Shown here: positions 46,267-52,915 of the stretch, piece by piece
How positions within the stretch are numbered: the stretch's first letter is position 1
Layout: every line of letters begins with the position of its first letter
DNA from: Treponema sp.
Lineage (GTDB): Bacteria > Spirochaetota > Spirochaetia > Treponematales > Breznakiellaceae
Length of the DNA stretch: 64,000 nucleotides
Direction: 5' to 3'
NCBI GenBank assembly: GCA_009780855.1
Contig: WQZG01000001.1
Coordinates: 1-64,000, forward strand
Program-made: the position numbers and the translations under genes
The notes under the pieces: model-generated
Told to the model about the DNA's origin: nothing
The model's input: the letters and a program-made list of their open reading frames with translations, nothing else
Database searches by the model: none

Positions 46267-46310
46267 CGATTGTTGAATGCCTCCGGCCTCAGCTTGGAAA
46301 AACAATCGTT
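46267..46310. other. Hairpin in the AlbA_2-to-island gap
   Basis: CGATTGTT at 46267 pairs with AACAATCG ending at 46310, over a 28-base loop. There is no T run. The 46253-46695 gap otherwise holds tRNA fragments, a terminator and the left island end; no gene is recognised before 46696. Confidence 0.35.
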
Positions 46311-46322
46311 GACCCCGCGGGT

Positions 46323-46366
46323 GGGAGCTTGTTCCGTTACAAATATTTTAGCAGGGACAGGACTCG
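46323..46366 (-). repeat. Second partial tRNA-fMet 3' end with its flank
   Basis: This segment is repeated with few changes at 46395-46436. The shared 26 bases at 46341-46366 and 46411-46436 are identical, exactly 70 bases apart. They join the 3' end of tRNA-fMet (minus strand) to the same A/T-rich flank. It looks like a scar of an earlier insertion or an unequal exchange at the tRNA. Confidence 0.7.
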
Positions 46367-46375
46367 CCTGGATCC

Positions 46376-46404
46376 AAAAAAAGCTCACTATTCGGGAGCT
46401 TTTT
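46376..46404 (-). terminator. Original rho-independent terminator of tRNA-fMet
   Basis: On the minus strand AAAAAGCTC pairs with GAGCTTTTT (arms 46396-46404 and 46378-46386) and a T run continues. It lies 15 bases beyond the displaced tRNA 3' end at 46419, where the terminator stood before the element inserted. Confidence 0.75.
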
Positions 46405-46418
46405 CCTTAGAAATATTT

Positions 46419-46460
46419 TAGCAGGGACAGGACTCGAACCTGTGACCTCCGGGTTATGAG
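46419..46460 (-). repeat. Left attachment site of the island
   Basis: These 42 bases are identical to 56490-56531, from the anticodon to the 3' end of tRNA-fMet. The sequences diverge right after (A at 46461, C at 56532). This is the displaced 3' end of the host tRNA gene, followed by the tRNA's own terminator. Confidence 0.92.
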
Positions 46461-46695
46461 AGCAAGCAATACCTATAACTCTACAAGTCCATACATATCT
46501 ATATAAATAAATTTACAGATATGTCAATCAGAGAATTGCACAGATATATAAAGTTTAACCATTGCTGACTCACTTTTATTCTACCTGTGATTGTCAAATT
46601 GAAGTATACTTTGTGAATGAGTGGGCCGGAGACGAAGCGCCGGAAGAATCAGAACAGGAAGTGGACGAAAACGAAACCACCGGGGAGGACGAAGA

Positions 46696-47010
46696 ATGAA
46701 ATATCATGAAGAAGTACCTGGGAAAAAAGAATGTGGGGGCTACGTTAAAATGGCAGTATTCCCCGCCGATGAAATGACAGAAATAATGTCTTTGTTGAAA
46801 TTAGCCGAACAAACCGCAAACCTTGAAGGCCTGCGGTGGTGTTCAAGGCGGATTCTCTGGCTTTACAACATTTTCAAAGATGATATCCATCAGGACAACG
46901 AACCATTTTTATCTAATGAACCGCCTGTTTTCACAATTGACTCATTTAACGAAGCTTACGATGTTGAACTAAATAAAGATAAAATTCCGGAAACACTGCG
47001 CTTAAAATAA
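46696..47010 (+). CDS. Island protein of 104 residues, unknown
   Basis: I do not recognise it. The ATG at 46696 is chosen because GGGGAGG lies 8 bases upstream; the frame is open further but runs through Arg-rich, unlikely sequence. The protein has two helical stretches (DEMTEIMSLLKLAEQTANLEGL, WCSRRILWLYNIFKDDI) and an acidic C-terminal half. Just upstream, another frame ends as an acidic tail (EAPEESEQEVDENE) whose stop overlaps this ATG as ATGA. That tail may be the end of a truncated gene coupled to this one. Confidence 0.6.
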   Translation: MKYHEEVPGKKECGGYVKMAVFPADEMTEIMSLLKLAEQTANLEGLRWCSRRILWLYNIFKDDIHQDNEPFLSNEPPVFTIDSFNEAYDVELNKDKIPETLRLK

Positions 47011-47011
47011 A

Positions 47012-47065
47012 AAGGGGATCCAGACCGGCGCGGATCCCGCCGAAGCGGGGGTAGGCAATCCCCTT
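47012..47065 (+). terminator. Nested hairpins after the 104-residue gene
   Basis: AAGGGGAT (47012-47019) pairs with ATCCCCTT (47058-47065) and encloses CCCGC-CGAA-GCGGG (47036-47049). An alternative stem GGGATCC/GGATCCC (47015-47021 with 47032-47038) uses the same bases. No T run follows, so it is a structured end or a switch, not a classic terminator. Confidence 0.4.
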
Positions 47066-47252
47066 GATCCTGTAGAATATAAATGGCGGTTCCGGGTACC
47101 ATCCCGGACGCTCATTGGCTGGTTCTAAAGGTATCATTCATAATATAAACCTGAATTGAAAAATTTCAAAGAGCAATATTCTACACAGCTACATTTCCGG
47201 GGTCTTCGTTCCCATTTATTAAGTAACCCGTTTTATTGCAAGCGGACATTTT

Positions 47253-47420
47253 TCATGTCTGCGGTCGGTATACTCGGTAACGTCCCCGGCGCAAATAACC
47301 GCAGTCGTAACAATAAGGCAGCGGGCTGTCCTCTACTTCGTGCATGAATACGATTCTATATTCCCGGCAAGAGGGAGGTAGATCCATTTCAATAACGGCT
47401 TTTTGTGTCATGTTATCCAT
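47253..47420 (-). CDS. 55-residue ORF after the antitoxin gene
   Basis: The ATG overlaps the antitoxin stop as TAATG. The peptide begins MDNMTQKAVIEMDLPPSCREY and contains YCYDCGYLRRGRYRVYRP. Cys at 37 and 40 (CYDC) with Cys at 18 could bind metal. It ends at TGA 47253-47255. The coupling and the even composition suggest a real gene; the function is unknown. Confidence 0.5.
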   Translation of the reverse strand: MDNMTQKAVIEMDLPPSCREYRIVFMHEVEDSPLPYCYDCGYLRRGRYRVYRPQT

Positions 47421-47641
47421 TACTTTAGGCTGTCCAGCGGAACAAAACTTGACGGATCATTTTCATAGTCTTTCATTCGTTCGTCTATCATTTCAATTTC
47501 TTCCGGGCTTGCCGGTTCAATAACTGGCTTCCAGTAATCGTCCCTTAGACGTGCTAATAGTGGCTTTACTTCCGGAAGTTTCTGATCTGGCATTGTATCA
47601 ATTATGCTGTGTAGTTCTTTTCTTAAAATTTTTGCTGTCAT
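47420..47641 (-). CDS. Candidate antitoxin of the RelE/ParE-type pair
   Basis: The 73-residue protein starts with a short helical region (LRKELHSIIDTMPDQKLPEVKPLLARLRDDYW) seen in small RelB-like or DUF2281-like antitoxins. The acidic C-terminal half (PEEIEMIDERMKDYENDPSSF) would wrap the toxin. It follows the toxin gene with a 4-base ATGA overlap, so the order is toxin then antitoxin, as in higBA. The assignment rests mainly on the partner. Confidence 0.68.
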   Translation of the reverse strand: MTAKILRKELHSIIDTMPDQKLPEVKPLLARLRDDYWKPVIEPASPEEIEMIDERMKDYENDPSSFVPLDSLK

Positions 47642-47907
47642 CGTTTGTTCCCCTTGTTTTTCTTGTTATAAACCTGTCCCCGCGGATCAAGGTGTGTAAC
47701 AAAAATATGATCGTCCCTATATCGGAACATTGCTCGGTAACCGCCTATTGTCAGCCTGAAATATCCCGGCTGCCCTACTACCGGCGTTATATCGCCTTCG
47801 GGCGGTTCTTTTTCCAGCCCTTTTAATGCCGCCTTTATGTGGCCTTTGTCGGGCTCGTTAAGGTGTTCAAGATATTTTCCCGGGATACGGTGAAGTAATA
47901 CCCTCAT
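47638..47907 (-). CDS. RelE/ParE-superfamily toxin
   Basis: The 89-residue protein has the RelE fold signature order: KYLEHLNEPDKGHIKAALKGLEKEPP helices, then GYFRLTIGGYRAMFRYRDDHIFVTHLDPRGQVYNKK. The Arg of YRAMFRYRDD and the C-terminal HLDPRGQVY line up with RelE ribosome-dependent ribonucleases. It begins one base after the ribbon-helix-helix gene stop. In the island it probably acts as an addiction module. Confidence 0.8.
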   Translation of the reverse strand: MRVLLHRIPGKYLEHLNEPDKGHIKAALKGLEKEPPEGDITPVVGQPGYFRLTIGGYRAMFRYRDDHIFVTHLDPRGQVYNKKNKGNKR

Positions 47908-47908
47908 A

Positions 47909-48208
47909 TCACCGCCCAGGTAAAAGCCCCGCTTTCGTCATTACAAGCCGTCCAGCTTTTATTTCTTGCATCGCGTGATATGCTGCCAGCTTAATTCCTC
48001 CGGACAGAGTAACGCCGCATTGGTTAAATGTTTCTTCCAGCATTGTCTTTTCAATGGGATCAATACGGAAGTTCAATAAAACGCCCTTTTGTGGTTTCCG
48101 CCCTGGGGTCAGCGTGGCCCTGGGTGTCGCTGCGCTTGCCGCAGCCCTTGCTGCGGCTTGGGCGCTTTGCTCTGTGTTTCCCGGCTCTTTTTTCTTACTT
48201 ACTGCCAT
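47909..48208 (-). CDS. Small RHH-like partner of ParA
   Basis: The ATG at 48208 is chosen because GGGGAG lies 4 bases upstream; the frame is open to 48343 but overlaps parA. The first ~45 residues are a flexible Ala/Lys-rich tail (KKKEPGNTEQSAQAAARAAA). The rest has LLNFRIDPIEKTMLEETFNQCG and GIKLAAYHAMQEIKAG, a beta-helix-helix order like ribbon-helix-helix proteins. ParA partners of the ParG/omega type have just this layout, with a mobile N-terminus that stimulates ParA. It starts 11 bases after parA. Confidence 0.65.
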   Translation of the reverse strand: MAVSKKKEPGNTEQSAQAAARAAASAATPRATLTPGRKPQKGVLLNFRIDPIEKTMLEETFNQCGVTLSGGIKLAAYHAMQEIKAGRLVMTKAGLLPGR

Positions 48209-48219
48209 TTGCTCCCCTC

Positions 48220-48987
48220 TCAATATATAGACTTTGCAAGGCGGGAAAGCTCCGCCCGTGTTGCCTCTTTTGCCCCGGATAAAGCCTGAATAACTGTAGA
48301 AGCGTCTTGGGCTCGCCGGTATACCGGATCGGTAGGGAAACAATAAAGCTGCATACCCTCGGCGTTCAATTTCAGCGCATCCAATATCCGATCATGGCTT
48401 GAAATGCGTTTATCATACGCATTGAAAATGATCCGGTTATAATGTGGCTTTTCAGATCTTTGTCTTTTGCGAAGCTGTTTTAAGTTTTCCGCAAATATCT
48501 GTAGGCCGTCTTGTCCGTATACATCTCCCATGAGCGGCGTTAAACATTCGTCAACGGAAAGTAATATGCTTTGTTCCAAAGGCCCGAACGCCGGGCTTGT
48601 ATCAATGACGCAATACTTGAATCCCCATGAAACAAGCTCTTTTATGAGTTCATCCATTGCCCATGGGTTACTGTTGGCAAGCGTTTCTGAATAAAGCCGC
48701 AGCCGCCCATCCAGCCCGGCGGTCTGTATTATGCTCAAGTTTGGAAAAGATGTTTTATGGACAGCCTCTTTCAGATTCGGGGCTTTCCCTTCGGCGATGT
48801 CAAAAAGAAGATCGGCCAGCTCTTTGTTCTCGATTATGGGATAAAGCTGCCCGGTTATGTTACCCTGCGGATCTCCGTCAATCAAAACAGTAGGTCCATA
48901 GGTTACGGCCAGCTCCCCAGCCAGCGCCATTGATAAGCTGCTTTTACCTACGCCGCCTTTTTGTAAGGAAAAACAAACGGTTTTCAT
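48220..48987 (-). CDS. parA: ParA-family partition ATPase
   Basis: The deviant Walker A LQKGGVGKSSLSMALAGELA is at residue 8, Walker B FKYCVIDTSPAFGPLEQS is near 120, and VLIDGDPQGN near 38 is typical of ParA. The 255-residue length, without an N-terminal HTH, is that of ParA type Ib or chromosomal Soj-like proteins. It leads a five-gene operon with the RHH protein, toxin, antitoxin and the 55-residue ORF. It indicates a plasmid origin or a segregation function for this half of the island. Confidence 0.92.
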   Translation of the reverse strand: MKTVCFSLQKGGVGKSSLSMALAGELAVTYGPTVLIDGDPQGNITGQLYPIIENKELADLLFDIAEGKAPNLKEAVHKTSFPNLSIIQTAGLDGRLRLYSETLANSNPWAMDELIKELVSWGFKYCVIDTSPAFGPLEQSILLSVDECLTPLMGDVYGQDGLQIFAENLKQLRKRQRSEKPHYNRIIFNAYDKRISSHDRILDALKLNAEGMQLYCFPTDPVYRRAQDASTVIQALSGAKEATRAELSRLAKSIY

Positions 48988-49234
48988 TTTACCCTCCCAA
49001 AACTCTGTAAAGCAAAATGCTATACTAAAACATATCTATTTTATCGGTATATAGTCAAGTGTTTTACAAGTAAATATACATTTGTTTTCAAGGCGTTTTT
49101 ACAGTATATTTGTTATGAGAATAAAGACGGGTTATTAAGTAACCGATAAAAATTAGGAGGAGGAGAGCATATCAAAAAGAAAAACACTGGAATTAAGCCT
49201 GGAGGCCCAGGCCGCGAACCTTGCCGGGGACGCA

Positions 49235-49657
49235 ATGCGCCGGAAAGAAAAAGAGAAGCGGAAAAAAGATAACGAAAAACAAAAACGGCATAGGGAAAGC
49301 ATGAAGGCCCAGGGGTTCAAACAGGTTTTATTGTGGGACCTCCCCTACCCTGCCGATGTCCGGGAAAGAATGACAGAGGCCGGCTTCTGGCAAATCCCGG
49401 CATGGGAAAAAGCAGACCGAGAAAGAGACAGGAAGTCCGGGGCTGTAAAAGTGGCTGCGGTTATTCGTGAAACGTCCATCGGGGCGACAGACAGATCCCC
49501 GGAAATTAAAAAGGCTGTGTCCCGCGCCATGTCGGAATTCCTTCATGCCCTCGGCGGCGGAATGGATATAAAATTAACCAAAGAAACGGATGCGGTTTAC
49601 CATGATTTTATTGAATTGTTAAAGCCCCTCAGGGACCCGTGGGGTGATAATGAATAA
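49235..49657 (+). CDS. Island protein of 140 residues, unknown; start uncertain
   Basis: The protein has a strongly charged start (RRKEKEKRKKDNEKQKRHRES) and a more regular body (VLLWDLPYPADVRERMTEAGFW and ETSIGATDRSPEIKKAVSRAM). I recognise no family. The ATG at 49235 has GGGGA upstream. However the frame stays open to 49169, where ATA follows an excellent GGAGGAGGAG, and the extension reads SKRKTLELSLEAQAANLAGD. The true start may be that ATA, or a mutated ATG. It is divergent from parA with a 13-mer repeat between. Confidence 0.6.
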   Translation: MRRKEKEKRKKDNEKQKRHRESMKAQGFKQVLLWDLPYPADVRERMTEAGFWQIPAWEKADRERDRKSGAVKVAAVIRETSIGATDRSPEIKKAVSRAMSEFLHALGGGMDIKLTKETDAVYHDFIELLKPLRDPWGDNE

Positions 49658-49972
49658 ATCCCCGCGTGGCCTAGTTATTAAGTAACCTGATTTTATCATA
49701 GTTTTTTCCTAGTTTGCCCATCGCCCTATAGAAGCCCAGTATTGCGTCCGGTATCCCTTTGTATGCCCTGCCCTCCCCGCTCCCGTCTGTGTCCCACTAT
49801 ATGCGTCCTGAAAGGTTTCCGGCCCCTGTCTGCGGTATTGTGTCCCATGTTCTACCCTGTCCGGGCCCCGCCTTCCGGGTTCACCGATTTTAATAGCGGA
49901 GGTTGTATATGCAACAACAAACTATTTTTTGTCGGTTGGACCTGATATTTCTAGCCCTTTCATTCGTGCTGG
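49658..49972. other. Gap without a recognised gene
   Basis: Apart from the 13-mer at 49675, I see only C-rich sequence without a convincing frame on either strand. It leads into the FGE remnant and is probably decayed coding DNA. Confidence 0.4.
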
Positions 49973-50283
49973 GAGATTGAGAATTATGCATGGTACGGTT
50001 TAAATTCTTCCGATATGACCCATGAAGTTGGGAAAAAATTATCCAATAAATTGGGCATTTTCGACATAACGGGAAATATCTACGAATGGGCATGGGGATT
50101 ACATTGAGATACCGAACTTTGTTTCAGGCCCCTTTTTTGTATTCCTGGGGAAGCAATCTATTGTACCGATCTGAAAGTGCTAAATATCCCAATGATCATG
50201 ACGGTTTAAAATCGTATGAAATTCGTGTATTGAGTAATCAGCAAGCCGGGCCAGCCCCGGAGGCCTGTCTGAGGCTGACTTGA
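49973..50283 (+). pseudogene. Remnant of an FGE-sulfatase (SUMF1) domain gene
   Basis: Frame one (49973-50107) reads YAWYGLNSSDMTHEVGKK then LGIFDITGNIYEWAWG, a clear match to the family's WYDENS...THPVGxKxPNxLGLYDMSGNVWEW. It stops at TGA 50105. A second frame from about 50086 carries YRSESAKYPNDHDGLKSYEIRVL, like the family's C-terminal RSxxRxxxxPxxRSxxIGFRVV. The piece lacks the N-terminal two thirds and has at least one frameshift. Confidence 0.75.
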
Positions 50284-50440
50284 TCATGCAAAACTCCACA
50301 AAACTCCACAAAATCGCTGTTTTTCAGACCTTTATAATTTAACTATCACATTTTCTATTGATGCATTTTGGAATACATTGTGGAGGCTTTCGGGTCCTAT
50401 GTTCCCGCCAACTGCATAATAACTTCCGGAAACAAACATT

Positions 50441-50629
50441 TTATTCTCCGAACATTTCTGTCAGGTCGGTTTCCAGGGTCGAGAGGCAACTGTAGAGATT
50501 GGCTTCCGTTATTTCCTGCTTCCGTACCAGGCACATATCAATGGCCATTTTTTTTGCACCCTCAGGACCGTATTGCCGAAGTACGAAGGGAAAGTTTTCT
50601 TTGTCTAATTTCAGGGTTATATTATCCAT
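50441..50629 (-). CDS. 62-residue island protein, unknown
   Basis: The peptide runs MDNITLKLDKENFPFVLRQ to LETDLTEMFGE and looks like two helices after a short strand. The ATG at 50629 has only weak GGAA upstream; the frame continues to 50719 but through the hairpin at 50656, so I use the shorter form. No family is recognised. Confidence 0.5.
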   Translation of the reverse strand: MDNITLKLDKENFPFVLRQYGPEGAKKMAIDMCLVRKQEITEANLYSCLSTLETDLTEMFGE

Positions 50630-50655
50630 GTGATTTATTCCACACTTGAAAAAAA

Positions 50656-50718
50656 TGGCGATACCCTTCCAGACGCTCGGCACCGATTTAACGGCACGCC
50701 CGCAGCGAGGTATCGCCA
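50656..50718 (-). terminator. Large hairpin with T run upstream of the 62-residue gene
   Basis: On the minus strand GGTATCGCCA at the 3' side pairs over 10 bases with its complement 44 bases away, and seven T residues follow. The stem-loop contains a small inner GCCG/CGGT stem. It fits an attenuator or terminator in front of the 62-residue gene. Confidence 0.5.
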
Positions 50719-50719
50719 A

Positions 50720-51020
50720 AAAAGGCGGAGCGATGCTTAAATGCTGCCTTTCGGCCCCCAGCTTACGTCTTGCACGTCTTCGCTCTCTTTCCTCAAGTCT
50801 GGATAGGTAAGGGCGCAGTCCAATCAGTGTATAACACCCCCTAAGCGCTAATTCTCGGGCAACTCAGATACATAAAATATACCTCATTTGGATGAAAAAG
50901 TCACATTGAGAAAAGAACCAAGTTACCACTTTTTATGTCTCTTTCCGGTTATTAAGTAACCCGTCAATTTATTCCCCGCAAAAAAACGGTTATGATTTTC
51001 CGCTACAATCCGGGACTTTG
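50720..51020. other. Gap with no recognised gene
   Basis: The 301 bases hold the fourth 13-mer at 50949 and otherwise short, stop-rich frames. Confidence 0.4.
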
Positions 51021-51992
51021 CTACATTTCTCCCAGGCCCCGGAGGTATCTTTCAGTAATGGCAATACTGGAATGGTTCAAGGCTTTCTGTATCGCGTAAA
51101 TGTCCTTATATTTCCGGTAATGGGTAACCGCAAAAAAGTGCCGGAAGTCATGGCAGGAATAGGCGCCACCGATCTTCCCTTCCCGGAAAAGTTTTTTTAT
51201 GTGGTATGCGATAGCCAGTTCAATGCTGTTTGCCGTGCGGCCGGCAAATGGTTCCCGGAGGGGGAGGGCGGCGGCTTTTATCACTTCCAGTATTTTCGCC
51301 GGAAGCGGTCCGGAAATATCTTTCCCCTTGCTGTGGGAAGTGTACCTGTCCCCTTTAATGGACAGATCCGGCAAGGCTCCGGCCCGGAGGCCTAAACCCG
51401 CCATAATTGACACGGCGGCGCCCAGATTCGCGGGGAGTTCCCGGAGGATTATTTCAACTTCCCCAACGGAGGGAATGACAAGTGGGCGGGAGGCTTTTTC
51501 TTTTGGCCGGGCCTTCGTTCCCCGGAAGGGGTTTTCAATCTCTTTATGGCGGCGGTGTAGGAAGGTGTAAAAACTGGATGCGGCCGCAGCGGTCAGGCGG
51601 ACGGAGGCCGGGGCGGACCCGGCGGCTTTCAGGGAATAAATAAAATCGTCAGCCTGTGCGGGGTTCAATTCTAGGGCTTTGATTCCCTGCCCTGCGGCCC
51701 AGGCTTCCAGTTTGCCCAGAGCGTTATCATAACCCCGGCGTGTGTGGGCGCTTTGTTCCTGCCCGGCGTTTTCAAGAAATACGGCTTTTTGTTTCTGCCA
51801 GTCTATCCCGGCAAGGTTTACGGCCGTATGAAGTTCGGCGACAAGGCGCTGTGACATTACAATTTTAGCGATCTGTTCCAGCTGCTCATTGTTCAGGTCG
51901 GCCAGGGTTGGCGCTTCCTGTTTAATCCTCATAGCCAATTTTTGCGGGTTTCCTGCGGGTGTCGCTGTGATCCTCTGGGCTATCGCGTTCAT
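51021..51992 (-). CDS. Second tyrosine recombinase (XerC/D-like)
   Basis: The 323-residue recombinase has a SAM-like N-terminal core-binding domain and a catalytic domain. The Arg is in AGLGLRAGALPDL, His-x-x-Arg in CHDFRHFFAV, the second His in LNHSSIA and the Tyr nucleophile in TERYLRGLGE. ATG at 51992 is chosen because GGGGG lies 8 bases upstream; 52025 lies inside the palindrome region. It differs clearly from the integrase at 55090. With ParA it suggests dimer resolution of a plasmid. Confidence 0.88.
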   Translation of the reverse strand: MNAIAQRITATPAGNPQKLAMRIKQEAPTLADLNNEQLEQIAKIVMSQRLVAELHTAVNLAGIDWQKQKAVFLENAGQEQSAHTRRGYDNALGKLEAWAAGQGIKALELNPAQADDFIYSLKAAGSAPASVRLTAAAASSFYTFLHRRHKEIENPFRGTKARPKEKASRPLVIPSVGEVEIILRELPANLGAAVSIMAGLGLRAGALPDLSIKGDRYTSHSKGKDISGPLPAKILEVIKAAALPLREPFAGRTANSIELAIAYHIKKLFREGKIGGAYSCHDFRHFFAVTHYRKYKDIYAIQKALNHSSIAITERYLRGLGEM

Positions 51993-52028
51993 GTCTTTTT
52001 CCCCCTTGCTTTTCGGCTTATTCATATA

Positions 52029-52051
52029 ACTGATAATATAACGTTATCAGT
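52029..52051. promoter_or_regulatory. Inverted repeat upstream of the second recombinase
   Basis: ACTGATAA and TTATCAGT are perfect complements around a 7-base spacer, 37 bases before the chosen start codon. This fits an operator. The remaining bases to 52301 hold no recognisable gene. Confidence 0.5.
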
Positions 52052-52301
52052 GAATAAAAACCAATAAATTATTATATACGGGGGTAAACCATTCTATCGC
52101 AAGGTCATTATAATGTATCTAAGAACCGGTTTTGTAAATCTGTAAAAAATAAAATTCCAATACTCAGAATTATCCGAAATACCTATAACAAACAGAAGTC
52201 ACGGACACGCTAGAAAATGCCCCAGGATGCGCGAGAAGACTCTTACAAGCTTCACCGTGGCTATTTTTCAAGATTCGAGGTCTATGGGTCTGTGAAAGGT
52301 T

Positions 52302-52826
52302 TTACCGCAATGCTTTTATATCAAAATCATCAACTTTTATTAGCTGGATTCCGCCTGTTATTTCAACCGTCGGAGGCTTGATCATCTGGATGTACTTAGC
52401 CAGCATGTCTAGCGCAATATCACGGTCAGCCAATTTGACTTTTACGGTTTCGATTCCCTGGGGATTGATTTTCGTTTCCACACCTTCAACGGCCGCGGCC
52501 AAACCTTTTTCACTGAGTTCCGCCAATGAATATTTCAAAGCGCCGCCGGCGGTGATTATATCCGCCGGATTGTAAAACGCTCGAATATACCACTTGTCGA
52601 AGATTTGCTTCTTGAGGACTAGCAGCGATAATTCGAGGGCTTGTTTTATGAGCTTGGAAATTTCGTTTTGAACCATAACTTTTAATAACAGACGCGCTGA
52701 TTGCGACTGTGCAGTCTTCGGCGAATATCCAGCCCGAACCGCCGCCTGAGTCGCGTTACAGTCCTTGATGTACTCCCGGCAAAATGCCGCCTGTTTCGGT
52801 TCCAATTGTTTTTCGTATTTTTTCAT
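52302..52826 (-). CDS. Phage terminase small subunit (Terminase_2 family)
   Basis: The small subunit recognises the packaging site for the large terminase ATPase. The 174-residue protein has LEPKQAAFCREYIKDCNATQAAVRAGYSPKTAQSQSARLL, the diagnostic HTH opening, followed by a helical oligomerisation region (KALEL...YNPADIITAGGALKYSLAELSEKG) and a C-terminal IQLIKVDDFDIKAL tail. No large subunit or structural gene is near. A lone small subunit is a known feature of phage satellites that redirect helper packaging. Confidence 0.9.
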   Translation of the reverse strand: MKKYEKQLEPKQAAFCREYIKDCNATQAAVRAGYSPKTAQSQSARLLLKVMVQNEISKLIKQALELSLLVLKKQIFDKWYIRAFYNPADIITAGGALKYSLAELSEKGLAAAVEGVETKINPQGIETVKVKLADRDIALDMLAKYIQMIKPPTVEITGGIQLIKVDDFDIKALR

Positions 52827-52915
52827 AATTTTATATCACCTCTGCTTCATTTTAAAAATTTTTTAGATTGTTCCAGTTCACACTATGTTTAATTCCTGTA
52901 CCATGGCTGTTGTTT

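Larger units (their letters stand above)
47216..50961. repeat. Four dispersed copies of TTATTAAGTAACC
   Basis: Identical 13-mers lie at 47216-47228, 49132-49144, 49675-49687 and 50949-50961, all between genes and all in the same orientation. Two copies extend to the interrupted palindrome GGTTA-TTAAG-TAACC. One lies between divergent parA and the 140-residue gene. They are confined to the plasmid-like half of the island and may be binding sites for its partition protein. Confidence 0.75.

Noticed and set aside
46419-46460. A second tRNA gene
   Set aside because: Only the 3' half of tRNA-fMet is present; the 5' half is missing, so it is an attachment site.
48028-48289. Plus-strand ORFs opposite parA and its partner
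   Set aside because: They overlap well-supported minus-strand genes and show no family-like features.
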